The notes beneath the pieces were generated by a model. That model searched no databases. It saw nothing but the letters and a program-made list of their open reading frames with translations, and had not been told where the DNA came from. A DNA stretch of 64,000 nucleotides from contig CM029669.1 of the NCBI GenBank assembly GCA_017311315.1, positions 9,383,465 through 9,447,464 on the forward strand, written 5' to 3'. The position numbers and the translations under genes are program-made. The stretch comes from Dendrocalamus latiflorus. Lineage: Eukaryota; Streptophyta; Magnoliopsida; Poales; Poaceae. Below, in pieces: positions 1-12,208 of this stretch. Numbering within the stretch: position 1 is the stretch's first letter; every line of letters starts with the position of its first letter.

Positions 1-1380
1 CTTGTCTATGCTTTAAGGTCTGCCAGCTTCTCGATTTTATTGCTTTGGTTCAGGGGGAGTTCATTTGGGAGCTTCTGGAACTTAATATTGACTTAACTCA
101 ATCTGAACTAAAAGTTGCATCACATGTTGAGGGGGAACTGGATTTCTTGCATGTCATTCTGCATTATAAATATCTACATTGAGCCTTGATTATTATCCAT
201 TTATGATATGGTTACAATGCTTTATATCTTGCCATGACTTGTGCTTATTTGCTTGATTTATCATGACTTCATATGTGTAGACTAGTTTTTGCCATGATGA
301 GTTAATTAAAATTGCTCAACTTAAATTAAAACTTGTCATGAAAATTCTCGAGACTAGTCTTACTCGAGTTATCCTTTTAAGATACATGCCATGTCAAATA
401 GGTTGAGTTGAGCGTTGAATCTCTATTGAGCCTTAGATTGAGCTATGTTAGTCTCTTGATGTAGCATGAGTTAGTACAATCACTCAAGAAAGCAAAAGGA
501 TCTTTTTTGTGCGAAAAAACTGATCTCACCAATTCTTTCCCATGAGACGGCTTGCCATTGCACAAGGCATGAACTCAGGGGGAGTTTTGGATGACCAAGA
601 TCATTTCCTTAAGCTTCTTGCTTGGAGTGGTCGCATAAGGCTTGAGATCTAGCACACGATAAAGCAAAAATCAGGTTGGCAACAATCATAAGAAATCTAA
701 AGAAAAACTTATCATTTGTGCTCAATTTGCTAAAATTACAAAGATTACAAGTACTTAAACAAATGTTTCACTCTTGAGCTTATAGCACTCTAATATGACT
801 CAATACTAGCTTCTTGGTTCCGCTTAGCTTATTGACATGGTTTGCATCATCCTTGAATACCTCTAGCTAGACTTTAATCGTGGATGACTTGACATGCTCT
901 CAAATTGCACTAAATTTCATATTGTCATCTATTTGGTTTAGCTGGCTTATATATATCTTGTCATGATCTAGATAGCATTCTATTGAGTTATGGCTTGATG
1001 TAATACTTAATGGTCATTTTGGATAATTCTCATGGCTCTAAATGCTTAGAATAATCAAATTTCAGTCATTTCATCCATTTCCATGACTTGTTCTCTTCCT
1101 TGCATCCTTGATGTGTTTATTGCCAAGAGGGGGAGAATAGTGGGAGAAAAAGACATTTTGGGAGCTTTGAGGAAAAATTGCTCTTTCTTGTGCTCCTTGT
1201 GTCGACATGGTCATTAGCTTCATCTCCTTCCTTTGGATCACGTTTGACTTCTTTCTTGTATTTCAAACTCTTCTTTGCGCTTTTTCTGGGTTTGTCAATA
1301 TACTCATCAAGGAGGAGATTGAGAGACCATGTGGAGGTCATCCCGTGTGTGTGATGAGTAATTGACATCGGTTTAGGGAA
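1..1380 (+). repeat. SIRE-type copia 3' non-coding region
   Basis: There is no credible gene here. The stretch has four GGGGGAG purine tracts (near 52, 131, 576 and 1126), the spacing and style of the region between env-like/RNase H sequence and the 3' LTR of SIRE/Maximus copia elements. The block at about 1285-1380 (key core TGTCAATATACTCATCAAG) matches the reverse complement of about 15165-15270, where it again lies next to GGGGGAG-type tracts. I infer that this block is the start of a SIRE LTR. The assignment rests on remembered family features, not on a search. Confidence 0.45.
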
Positions 1381-1775
1381 GTCGAGTTTGTTTTGGTTGG
1401 TTCGGACCATGTCGTTGCGTGGTGCAATGGACTCGGTAGGATAGATAGGAAGAGCACTTCTGGCACCTGCCAATTTATTGGCACTTCTCTCGTTTCTTGG
1501 TCTTCGAGGAAGCAGTCCGGAGTTGCACAGTCCACCGTAGAGGCCGAGTACGTTGCTGCAGCCAGGTGCTTTGGATGGTCTCGACCCTGCGGGACTTTGG
1601 GTTAGTCATCGACAGTGTTCCACTCTTTTGTGATAACACTTCTGCGATTAACATTGCTAAGAACCCAGTGCAGCACTCTCGGACCAAGCCTATTGATATT
1701 TGATATCACTTCCTTAGAGACCATGTGGAGAAGGGTGATATAGTGCTCCAGTTTGTGGAGAGTGACCAGCAGGTG
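1381..1775 (+). pseudogene. Copia RNase H fragment (SIRE lineage)
   Basis: Two overlapping frames together spell the C-terminal half of a copia RNase H. One frame has DRKSTSGTCQFIG, LVSWSSRKQ and the acidic VEAEYVAAA. After a shift near 1575 the other has LRDFGLVIDS, CDNTSAINIAKNPVQHSRTK and, after a stop, HFLRDHVEKGDIV. The family enzyme removes the RNA strand during reverse transcription. The fragment has no upstream reverse transcriptase and follows directly on the LTR-start block, an order not found in an intact element, so this is a deletion or nesting scar. The frameshift and stop make it non-functional. Confidence 0.85.
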
Positions 1776-1784
1776 GCGCTGAGG

Positions 1785-3179
1785 TCAGAACGGTCAGGAG
1801 GTGTCGAAGACGGCGAGGGCTCGAGGTGGCTGCGAGGCTTGCAAGGTAAGAAAGGAGAAAGCTTCCTGGAAGGTGCGCGAGGGGCGTTTCGGTAAAAACG
1901 CAAAGCTGCACTAAAGGAAGTGGGTTTGGATAAAACATCAAGTAGGTGGTGACCTAATGGGTAAAGCATATGCAAACCCATTAGTAGGAGGCTATAAAAG
2001 GAGAGGGAGAGGTTGTGCTGAAATTGAGAGAGTGGGTGTAAGAGTTAGGGTTTTATTTGGTTCTCTCCATACAATGAAATGAGCATGAAAATGAGAGTGA
2101 TTATTAGAGGTAGCTTGTGAGAGAGATGAGCTGAGAACAACTCCTTGTAAGCATTCATGTCTTTGTATCCATTTCGATATGAGAGACTTCGTTTTGAGTT
2201 GGTCTGGATATACATCTTCTCTTTGAGCTTCTCTTTTGGTTGGTGATTGTTTTGGTTCTTGGAGTCTTTCTGTTATTTGTGTTCTCGGCCAAGAAATTTG
2301 CAATATCAAGTCTACTTTGATTTTGCGGCAATGGAGTAGTTCACGGTCAGGAATGCTTCTCGGTAGAGTGCTTGGTTATTGTTTCCGCATATTTCTTTGA
2401 TGTTAGTGCTACTGCCGTGAAAATTATTTGAATGCACTTCTAGCTGCAGGTTTGCTGAAAATAGTTGGGGTTGAAATCCTCATTTTTCTTGGTCTCCCTT
2501 CTCAGCTGTAGGTCTAGTATTCCTTGTTCACTTTTTAGATTTATTTCAGCAGCAAGAATTGGTAGTTTTCTGCTCTCTTTTTTAGCCTAGTACTTGCAGT
2601 TTTTAGGACAGCTAGCAGCCCTTGTCTGCAGTGTGCTTTCTCTGTTCTAGTTGCACTTTTCCAACATTTACAAGTTGCAGTTTTCAGTCTCCCGAGTGCA
2701 GATTTCAGCAGAGAGCTGTCTCTTCTTTTTGTGCCATCTTTTCAGCTTTAGGCATATTTTATGTGCTGATTTGTGCGTTCTTTTAGCAGCAGATTTCACC
2801 TTCTTTTGGCAGCAGATTTCACTCCTCTTTTGTGCTGTTTGGCTGGTAGCAGATTTCCCTTTTTGTGTGTAGTTTGGCAAATGCATTGCTCTTTGTCTCT
2901 TCGGTGCAGTTAATTGTTGGTCATCAATTCTTGTAGTTTCAGTCTGGCCTCTCTCTTGGGTTAATGATTTCTCCTTCTTTTTGAGAAATTTATGGTGATC
3001 TAGTTTTCCCTCTTGTGAGAGGTTTTTCGGTCAAATTGCAAAATCATTTTAGTGAGCATAATTTCTCGTTCTTCATAGCTCACATAGCTATCGGAGAATA
3101 AAGAAATCGTGTGGGTACTCGGGGGAAATTTTTAAAGAGCTCCATTCACCCCCCCCCTCTGTCGCCATTTCGGTCCAAC
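1785..3179 (+). repeat. Copia LTR-like sequence ending in CA
   Basis: This is non-coding sequence with a TATA-like TATAAAAG at 1993-2000 in an LTR-promoter context. It ends in a C-rich run (3148-3157) followed by CATTTCGGTCCAACA at 3179. The reversed LTR at 11745 has a closely similar end (TTTGGTCCAACA), and both carry CATAGCTAT-GGAG about 110 bases upstream. This is the style of SIRE LTR 3' ends. No primer-binding site follows, so it is a 3' or solitary LTR, or a fragment. The left boundary is uncertain. Confidence 0.5.
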
Positions 3180-3356
3180 AAGAACACCTTCCACGATGGC
3201 GACAAGGGGCTGAGAACGGAGGCCCCTGAGAACCCAATTGTACACCTTCGCAAGGTTAGTTGTCATTATGCCGTACCTTGCGCCATCTGTGTCATGCAAT
3301 AGCGACCACTTCTCCAATGGTTCCCCCTCGATCCACTACGAGAAGCACTTGATGTT

Positions 3357-5229
3357 TCATGAGCTCCTCCTTCTTGGACCACTTAGGTTACGCTCATCGA
3401 TTGCTGGCAAGCAAAGCGGTTGTGCCGCCCCAGAAGTGACCGGCCCCTTGCTCCTCTCTTCGACGTTCTTCCTAGTGTGCTCATCCAACAACCTCCACAA
3501 AGCATCAAATTTCCTCTGCTGGTTCTGCCTAGCCAGCCTCTTGAATAGCTTCATTAAAGATTGTTTCGGGAATTGCTTGAAAAAGTTTGCCCTAAGTGAC
3601 GACTGCACCACCGGTTCCTCATGTCCGGCCAAGAAAAGGGCTCCTCGGGGTCTTCTTGTAGTTTTCTTATAGCATTTATAATACCGGTATGACGATCATG
3701 GATTATGCACACACCAAGACGAGTGCCTACAACTCCAGCCCTGACATGTCTTAGAACCACAGCCAGCTCTCATAATTCTCACTTTCGACAAATGCAATGG
3801 CAAGCGGCAATATTTGATTGTTACCGTCAACACCTATGGCCGTCAGGATCTGCCCCTTGTATTTGCCTGTCAAGAAGGTCCCGTCAATTGAGATCACTGA
3901 CAGCATGTGCCTGAATGCTTCGATGGAAGCACCAAATGCAAAAAATGCCCTCCGCAACACTACATATCCTGGTGGACTTATGGACGGCTTCTCATGCAGG
4001 GCGATGTACGTGCCTGGGTTCCTTTCCTCCAAGACCTTAAGCATATGAGGAAGGTTGTCGTGCACCGCCTTGAAAGTGCCAAAATATTTTTCCAACGCCT
4101 TTTGCTTGGCACGCCACGCCTTCGTGTAGCTAATCTTATACTTGAATTTATTCTCGATAGCTACCACAATATGTGTGGCCTCCATGTCTGTCTTCTCCGC
4201 TATCTCCCCATACATCAAATTGGCTATAAATCCAGACGTCAGGTTACGATGCCTCGCCAATACAGTGTTTAGAATGCAGGAGTGCGGCTCCACCTTGGAC
4301 ACAATCCAGTGAGTCTCATACTTGGGTCTACGTGTGTGCACCCTCCAAGGACAACCAGCCTGCTTACACTTCACAGTGTACTGTTCTTGGCTTGATTTGA
4401 CGACGCGAAATATCCGCTGCATTGAAAGGGCCCACAGCTTGATGGCATCTTGCAGCGCTTCCTTGTCAGCAAACATAGCATGCAATCGAACCTCTGTCTC
4501 ATGATACTCCCATGGTGATTCATGCTCATCATGTGCGGAAACACCCTCCGCATTAAACCTATTCTATTCCTGCGGGATAGGAACTTCATCCTCATCAGAA
4601 CTGTCCTCGTCGTCATCCTCTACAGCTGCCTCTTCATCCCATGCTCTCTGGTCATCAGAGTCCATCTGCTGCACGATGTACTCATTATGCTCTCCTTCAT
4701 TGGCTTGCCCAGTTCCCTCTCTACGACTTGACGGCTGTAACTCTCCTCCATGTATTGCATCGGCTTCATCACGAGCAACTTCATCATCTTCACCAACATG
4801 CTGCCCGCACAGCTGCTAACACCTCTCAGAGCAAGGGCGGATGCACGAGCTTGCGCAGCATCTTGCAGTGAGCACAGTTGCACAAGCAGGACACACTCGT
4901 CCACGGCGCCGGCACCCTTGCACAAAACCCTTCCACGAAGCAGAGCGCACCAATGTCTTCAACTCCCATCTGATGTTCGTGGGAGACCGGCTCCAAAGGC
5001 CTTGCACGACGACGCTGCACACCTTGGGGTCCAATGAAAAACACCGGGTCAACCAATGCAGCACATCTACGATTTGAGCATTCTCTCCATCCGAAAGGAC
5101 AAGAGTTAATTGTGGAAAACCGCTCAAATGCACACCATTCGGACCTTTACGAATAGTTCCAGCAACATAATACACTCTCAATGTAGTGGCTTCTGCCATT
5201 GATGATGTCGGCCTGCATATATGTTTCAA
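3357..5229 (-). pseudogene. MuDR-like (MULE) transposase remnant
   Basis: Read right to left: an N-terminal domain (5229-4816), an acidic linker rich in D/E (about 4640-4590), a MuDR-type DNA-binding domain with C-x4-C and a late H-x-C zinc set (VKCKQAGCPWR ... EPHSC, about 4400-4270), and the start of the MULE transposase core (ISIDGTFLTGKYKGQ ... ESENYESW, about 3880-3755). The first catalytic Asp is in IDGTF. After a frameshift at about 3755 the second Asp region follows (VCIIHDRHTGIINAI, about 3700), then LARQNQQRKFDALW (about 3530). The remaining catalytic part and the SWIM finger were not recognised. A family member cuts and joins terminal inverted repeats; this copy has frame breaks and an in-frame stop after the acidic linker, so it is dead. 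Confidence 0.85.
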
Positions 5230-5460
5230 TTTTGCGACATGTCAAATAACATCGCACAATACTAAACTTTCTATACTACAAATTGTGCTAAAATTTATAT
5301 ACTACAAAATGTTTCCTCCGAATTGTATATACTAACATTTTCATACTAAAAATTTACTAAAGTTTCTACATCAAAAATTTTTACTAACACCAACATTTCA
5401 TATAAATAATAGTGCAAATACAACATAGTCAAAAAATATCTGGATCCAAATAGATGGAAT

Positions 5461-5635
5461 AGCTTCCACTCCTCCTCCTACCCTGTCCTCCTCTCCCTCT
5501 CCTCTTCTCCCTCTCTTCTTCTCCCCCTCCTTTTCTTCCCCTCCTTCCTCTCCTCTTCTCCCCCTTCTTTTCTTCTCCTGCTTCCTCTCCTCTTCTTTTC
5601 TCTTTTTCTCTCCTTTCTTCTTTGTGCGCAGAACA
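5461..5635. repeat. Pyrimidine-rich tract (CTCCTCTTCT-type)
   Basis: About 170 bases of almost pure C/T on the plus strand, an irregular CTC/CTT mixture rather than one clean unit. Read on the minus strand it gives K/R/E/G-rich translations that are artefacts of composition. Confidence 0.9.
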
Positions 5636-5699
5636 ATGGAATGAAAAACGGGGAGTGAGCGGCGGCCGAGTACGCTGTCTTAACGCTTCCCCGCTCTTG

Positions 5700-5990
5700 T
5701 CGCCCTTCCGTTGGGCGACTGAATTGCAGTCGCCCAACCGTACAGTGACTGCAATTCAGTCTCTTAACGCTCGGGCGATAATAATAATTCGCCCAACGGT
5801 TGCCATATTCCTTACATGTCGCTACCCGGTTGGGCGAAAGGTTCAAGTCGCCCCCCCATGGGGCAACTGGAGCCTATTTTTGTAAAAAAATTTGTTGCGG
5901 GTATATTTCTGTAATTTCAAATAAAAAATGGATTATTCGTAAAACAAATTCCATAAACGTACATGTTATACTTATTTATCATTCTCTATA
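5700..5990. repeat. GTCGCCCAA hairpin region upstream of the MULE
   Basis: 5710-5738 is a perfect 12-bp stem (GTTGGGCGACTG / CAGTCGCCCAAC) with a 5-base loop. Further TTGGGCGA / TCGCCC copies follow up to 5860, then an A/T-rich TTTTTGTAAAAAAATTT segment. In grasses such repeats commonly sit at the ends of MuDR-like elements. Here the region lies upstream of the minus-strand transposase remnant, so I infer a degenerate terminal region. I did not find the opposite end. Confidence 0.5.
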
Positions 5991-6828
5991 TATTTAAATA
6001 CTAATTGTAAGATATTCTAATGCTATTTGGTTGAAGATTTTTGTCGGGGTCCTTTATTTTTTGCTATATTCCTTTTTCATATATAAAATGAGTATATATA
6101 TAAATTATGCTATAAAAAGTGGACTTTGATTAATTTTTCATATAACTCACTGGGGAGTATCTTATAATTATTATTAGAGTATATCTAAAAGGATAAAGAA
6201 GTATAACAACATCTTTTAAGTAGTACATAAGAAGTAAGAGTACATACTCCTAGAAGCTTGGGATCATCATAATAATGCACTAGCATTTAGCAACAAGGAG
6301 ATTAAAAATCAAATTCATATAGCTCAAACCATTTGTACCCATCCTTGGCCACTAGGTGCTAAAGATTGAGGCCATATTTTTTTGGGCTTCTGGCTTCTCT
6401 GAAAGTTTCTTCAAACGGCTTTCTAAGTTCAAAATCGTTTGCATTATCCGTATTGATATCTCTACCATCCGTTGTTATCCTGAAAAATACAGACAAAAAG
6501 CATCAGCATGGCCTAAAAAACAGAGGCTGCATCAGGACTTGGTATAATTCATAAACTCTGGTCTTGCCACCGGCCTCTCTAATGTTGAGGGCCCGCCACA
6601 TTGCTTCCAATAACTACCCATAGTCGGTCAACCACTGGCCGCTAAAATCTATTGTTGGGAAATCTAATAGAGTAATAGGACTATAGGAGCTCCAATATCA
6701 ACTATGATCAAAATAATGGCTCAAAATTCTACCACTTTAGTCCAAAGACAACTGACCAAAGCTGCTTCATTTTCGTAAAATTTTTCGAATAGGGTTGTTC
6801 ACCATACCATATATTTTTACAACTCCTC
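5991..6828. other. Unassigned A/T-rich interval
   Basis: I see no gene, terminal repeat or recognisable family here. Open frames are short (about 60 codons) and show no domain. It separates the MULE region from the poly(T) tail of the LINE. Confidence 0.6.
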
Positions 6829-7090
6829 TTTTTTTTAGAAAATGGAAGATATAAAACTTCCCGCCTCTGCGTTTCCGCATACAGCGTTTACATTATTACA
6901 AAGTTTCAGCACCATTGCTGATGAATTAGAGAAACAAGGAATGCAAAAATTATGCATAACAAAGTCTAGTATTAAATTTCCATCCATGGGAAGCAAACAG
7001 TTCCATCGCAGTGGTCTCTAATTTTCTGCTCGCTGACTGAAAGGACTCCTTTGTTTCATCATCACGCTACAGCAGTGCCCAAAACCGCAG

Positions 7091-10000
7091 CTAGTATGTT
7101 CCCCTGAAAATAGCCTGCATAAAAGACATACATTTGCAATTTTCAAAGATTAGATCATTACGACATCTCCAAATTGCCCAACATAAAGCGGCTACCCCAA
7201 CCAAAATATATTTCTTGTCTTTTAAATCAAAATTTGATAGCCAACTCCCTAACATGTGGGATACAGAGCTGGGAGAAGTTAACCCAGTAGCTATATAGAC
7301 AGTCCTCCAGATTGTCTTAGCATGATGACAATCAAAGAAAAGGTGTTTAATGGTTTCGTTACAATTACAAAAACAACACTTTTGACTGCCTTTCCAATTC
7401 CTCTTAATTAGATTGTCCTTTGTTAAAATTACCCCCCGCTGGAGATACCAAAGGAAAATCTTGATTTTTAGAGGAATTTTTAACTTCCAAATCAACTTAT
7501 GAGAAAAAGGCGTATTCTGATTTATCATGTGAAGATACATAGAATGGACCGTAAATTGACCAGTGTTATGTAAGCTCCAAACAAACAAATCTCTCTCGTC
7601 AGTTAAATTGATATGAGTGATTTTGGCTACTAAGTCTTCCCAATCATCGAGTTTATCCCCCACCAGAGCTCTCCGAAAAGAAATATTTAATGGTGTTGAT
7701 CTCATAATATTGGCCACTGTATCATGCGACCGATTTGTAATATTATACAACGTGGGATAAAGGTCTTTAAAAGGCCGGTTACCTACCCATGTATCTTCCC
7801 AAAATCTTATTTGTGATCCATCCTTAATTTTGAAAGCACCACAAGCCAAAGCCTGATCTTTTATTTTCATCAGACCCTTCCAGAAATGAGAATCATTGGG
7901 TTTGACTTGGACTTGTGGAAGAGATTTTGAGCTTAGATACTTGTTTCTAAGCAAGGTTTGCCAAGTTCCTTTTTCGTTAAGCAAATTTATAATCCACTTG
8001 CTTAATAGACATTTATTCTGGACTTGGAGATCAATGATCCCAAGTCCTCCTTGGTCTTTAGGACGACATAATATATTCCATTGTGCAAGGCGATACTTCT
8101 TTGTATCTTTGTCGCCTTGCCAAAAAAATCTAGATCTGTAATAATCTAGTTTTTTAAGAACACCTGTCGGAACTTCAAAAAAGGACATCATGAACATGGG
8201 TAGACTGCTAAGCACTGAATTTAGAAGGACTAATCTACCTCCATAAGATAAATGTTTCACCTTCCAGCAAGTCAATTTTTTCGCAAACCTCTCTTCGATG
8301 CTCCTCCAATCAACATTATGGAGTTTTTTATGATGCATAGGTATACCTAAATATCTGAAGGGATATTCACCTGCATCACATCCGAAGAGCTCAATGTACT
8401 GGTCCTCAAAAACTTTTGCTTCACCATAACAAAAGATTTCGCTTTTATGAAAGTTAATTTTGAGGCCGAACAATTGTTCAAAAGCACACAATAAAAGTTT
8501 CATGTTTTTTGCTTGTTCTAGGTCATGGTCCATAAAGATAATAGTATCGTCTGCATATTGCAGTATTGACAAACCATCATCTACAAGGTGTGGAATGACC
8601 CCCCTTAATTGTCCATCATCCTTTGCTCTTTTTATTAAGAGTGCAAGCATATCTGCTACGATGTTGAACAAAATAGGTGACATTGGGTCACCTTGACGAA
8701 AACCTTTTTTTGTTTGGAAGTAGTGTCCAATGTCATCATTGACTTTGATACCAACACTACCCTCAGTGACAAAGCTCTCAATCCACTTGCACCATTTTGG
8801 TGAGAAGCCTTTCATTCTCAAGGTTTGTTGAAGAAAGGGCCACTTAACTTTATCATAGGCCTTTTCAAACTCAATTTTGAAAATCACCCCGTTAAGCTTT
8901 TTAGTGTGAAGTTCATGAATGGTCTCATGTAAAATGACCACGCCTTCCATTATGTTTCTGCCTGGCATAAAAGCCGTTTGAGATGGACTCACGACTGTCT
9001 GCGCTACATTGTTGATTCTGTTTGTGCCTACTTTTGTGAAAATTTTAAAACTGACATTAAGAAGACAGATTGGTCTGTATTGTTGAATCTGTTTTGCATC
9101 TTTAGTTTTAGGCAGAAGGGTAATTACCCCGAAATTTAGACGACAGAGCGGTAGGCATTCTTCATAAAAATCATGGAAGAGTGCCATTAAATCCTCCTTT
9201 ATCACCTCCCAGAATACTTGATAAAATTCTGCAGGGAAGCCATCAGGACCTGGAGCTTTGTTGTGTTCCATTTGGAACAAAGCCTCTTTGACATCTGTTT
9301 CAGAAAATGTTGATGTAAGCATATCATTTTCAACAGCAGTGACTTGTGGTATATCATTTATCTGAGTTTCCACGAGAGAGAAATTATTGTCCTGTGGTTG
9401 TCCGAAAAGGCCTTTGTAATAATTAGTAATGTAATTTTTCAATTCGGTGTCGCCAACAACTATACCATCTTCTTGATCTAATTTAAAGATGTGTTGTTTG
9501 CGATGTTTGCCATTGGCCACCAAATGAAAGAAACGGGTATTGTCATCACCTTCAAGAAGGTTTTTAACCTTCGCTCTTTCATACCACTTCATCTCTTCCT
9601 CTCGTAATAAGAGAACCAATCTTTCCTTGAGATAGTGTTTCATATTTATCTCATTATCAGAAAGAGTAGTTTTTTCCGCCTTTTTATCTATGGCGTCCAA
9701 CAATGAGATGAGGTTTTTCTTCTCTTTTTTATATGAACCTGCTGTATGTTTGGCCCATCCTCTCAGATACCGGCGAAGATGTCTTATTTTGTTTTGCCAT
9801 CTTTCCATAGCATTATCACCTCGATTTTCTGATTGCCATAAATTGGCCACCGTATCAAAGAACCCATCCCGAATCAACCAACCCCTTTCAAATTTAAAGG
9901 ATTGATGCTTATTATTATGGGTTGAAGATCCAGTATTTAAGATAAGAGGTGTGTGATCAGATTGACTTCTATCTCTTGACTGAACTATAGATAGTGGAAA

Positions 10001-10628
10001 TTTATTTTCCCATTCAGTGCTGACAAGCACTCTATCTAATTTCTCATATGTAGGATCGTCTCCAGGTCCAGCCCAAGTAAATTGCCGGCCTGACATAACG
10101 ATTTCCTTAAGATCAAGAAACTCAATGACCGCATTGAAAATATTTGGCCATTTAGAGTCAAAATGCCCTTTGCTCTTATCATCTGGGTGTCTCATAATAT
10201 TGAAATCACCCCCTACAATATATGGGAGTGGTTCCCGAGAGCAAATATGGGCCAATTCGATAAGAAAGGCTTCTTTATTTTGCTGTTGTGCTGGCCCATA
10301 TACCGTATACAGCGCAAATTTGAAACCATCAAATTTATTACGAAGGCAGAACTTAATATAAAAGTCACCCTCATCTATTGAACCAATATCGTAGATACTC
10401 AAGTCAACGCCTAATAACATACCACCAGAGCGTCCAGATGGGGCCATGCTATGCCAAATGAATTCGCGCCCACCACTGAAGTTCTTAAGGATCGCATCGG
10501 GAAAATCAACACGACCTGTTTCTGAGAGTGCAACGAAATTGATTTGCTCCTCTCGAACCATCTCCATCAAGTATCTGTGTTTAGCCAAGTCAGCAAGACC
10601 TCTGCTATTCCAAAAAAACTCCTTTCAT
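7091..10628 (-). pseudogene. LINE ORF2: endonuclease-reverse transcriptase
   Basis: One open frame runs for about 1165 codons from 10588 to the stop at 7091. Domains in order: an apurinic-type endonuclease (WNSRGL, SETG, GGDFNIM, SDHTPL; residues about 1-225), a reverse transcriptase (KAPGPDGF, LLPKTKDA, RQGDPMSPILF, YADDTIIF; about 445-720), and a C-terminal zinc region (CCFCNCNE ... HLFFDC). The family nicks target DNA and primes reverse transcription from it. The expected ATG at 10628-10626 overlaps the ORF1 stop as ATGA but is in another frame; a homopolymer of seven T on the element strand (A7 at 10612-10618) is the likely indel. Motif A reads KIEFEKAYD, with Glu where the catalytic Asp normally sits. 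It is a recent but probably inactive copy. Confidence 0.93.
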
Positions 10629-11539
10629 TGGAGACACAGTTTGGACGGGGTTTTTGGTTTCTTTGGAGGTCTGCCATCTTTATTCTTTTTGGCAGAGTTA
10701 GATTTTTTCTTACGAGGGACAGGATTAAGATCACTTAATATGTAATCATCTTCCCGGCCCTGCATATCCTCATTTGAATTACCACAGACGTGGCCGAGGA
10801 TTGCATCAAGTCTTTCCTCCTCATCATCAGCGGCATGTGTAATTACTTTATTCTTATTCACTCTTCTCTTCTTATAGGAGACCGACATTCTATCTATTTC
10901 TATGTTTTTAATCGAGACAATAGACTTGTTAATCAATTTAGCATCTCTACCCAAAGAAACACCTAGTTTGCTCAAATTTGAAGCAATGCGAGAATCTGTA
11001 AAAGAGAGGAAAGAAGTGGAGGTACCTGTGAATTCAAGGTTGCAAGCTTCCACCCTGCGTTCCACCTTCTTGAGCGTGTGTTCATCACTCGTTGCGGAAC
11101 TCCTATTGCTGCGCCTTAGATGTACCATCTTCTTACTGCCTGATGGTAGCATTTCTTCCTCATTGTTGTTATTCTTGTCATCCTCCTTTTCCTCTGCTGC
11201 AATGTCCACCGAGGAGACAGCGCCAACCGCGCCCGAGCGTCGCAGATCCGCAACGCCAACGACCACATCTAGTAACTGAAGAGCACTTGCCATTACCACA
11301 TTTGTGATATTAGCCCGAAAGCCATTCTTTTTGCACAGAGCTTGCAAAGCAACTCGTGGGAGCTCGTGAAAATCTAGTGGAGAAGAAGAATTATGTTCCT
11401 TCATCACCGCTGGAGCAAAAGCCCCACAATCAGGGCCATCCTCATTGACCGAAAACACTTCTTCAAAAGGAATTGAATGGTCCTGCTGCCCTGAACCAAC
11501 CTCCCGCAATTGGTTCTCCAAAGTATAAGTATTAGCCAA
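10625..11539 (-). pseudogene. LINE ORF1, C-terminal part
   Basis: An open frame of 304 codons immediately upstream of ORF2, ending in TGA at 10625-10627, which overlaps the ORF2 ATG. The protein is low-complexity and acidic in the middle (EEKEDDKNNNNEEE) with a very basic, NLS-like tail (PRKKKSNSAKKNK, RPPKKPKTPS). This fits a plant L1 ORF1 nucleic-acid-binding protein, although no DUF4283-like domain or zinc knuckle is visible in this piece. The same frame continues upstream past a stop near 11545, so the true start is not seen. Confidence 0.6.
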
Positions 11540-12208
11540 CCATTATCTAAATGTAGCTTGTTCACTACCGCACTGGTAAGAGGGCATTATAATTTCCTAC
11601 GGTTCCAAAGTGTCAGTTTAACCGACTCAATGGCCAGAAATGTGTGGGGTCGTACGATATTCTCCCCGACAAAATTTTAGATAATACTTGTTGAAAAACG
11701 AAAGGAGAAAAGGCAGTGAACATGACAGCCGCGAGAGGGGATGATGTTGGACCAAAGATGGTGACTAGAAGAGATGAATAAAAGATAACAATATTATAAG
11801 ATTTTTTTTAAAATCTTTTCTCAAAGGGAAAACACATCTCCAAATTCTTCACTCCAATAGCTATGAGAAGTTATGAAGTTCGGAGATCAATCACCCACAT
11901 GAAAAAATCCAAATAAAAATGTGCCAAATCGGTAGCACTGCTATAGTAACTTTCGAAAAATGGCTATAGTAACGCTGGTAGTATCGCTACAGCAAAATCA
12001 GCATAAGAATATTAAGATTAGTGCGATTTCAAAATCAAAAATTGATGGCACTTTTGATCCATTGGTCCAATTAACTTGAAACTTGACATATACCTTCATT
12101 AAGATGTCAGAAACCTATTCCAATCAACAATTAAGAGAATCGTTGCTAAAATTCTAACATTTTTCTATTTCAATGAAGAGCAGACTAAAACCAGGCAAAA
12201 ATGGGATA

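Larger units (their letters stand above)
6829..11640 (-). mobile_element. L1-type LINE, 5' end uncertain
   Basis: A non-LTR retrotransposon on the minus strand. Its 3' tail is the T8 run at 6829-6836 (poly(A) on the element strand) next to the grass-LINE 3' signature TAGAAAATGGAAGA. ORF2 (10628-7091) and the downstream part of ORF1 (11539-10625) are present. ORF1 lacks a recognisable RNA-binding N-terminal region and has an in-frame stop just upstream of 11539, so the 5' part is truncated or decayed. No target-site duplication was identified. The 5' limit is an estimate. Confidence 0.85.

Noticed and set aside
5429..5846. K/R/E-rich minus-strand proteins over the pyrimidine tract
   Set aside because: Artefact of a low-complexity C/T tract.
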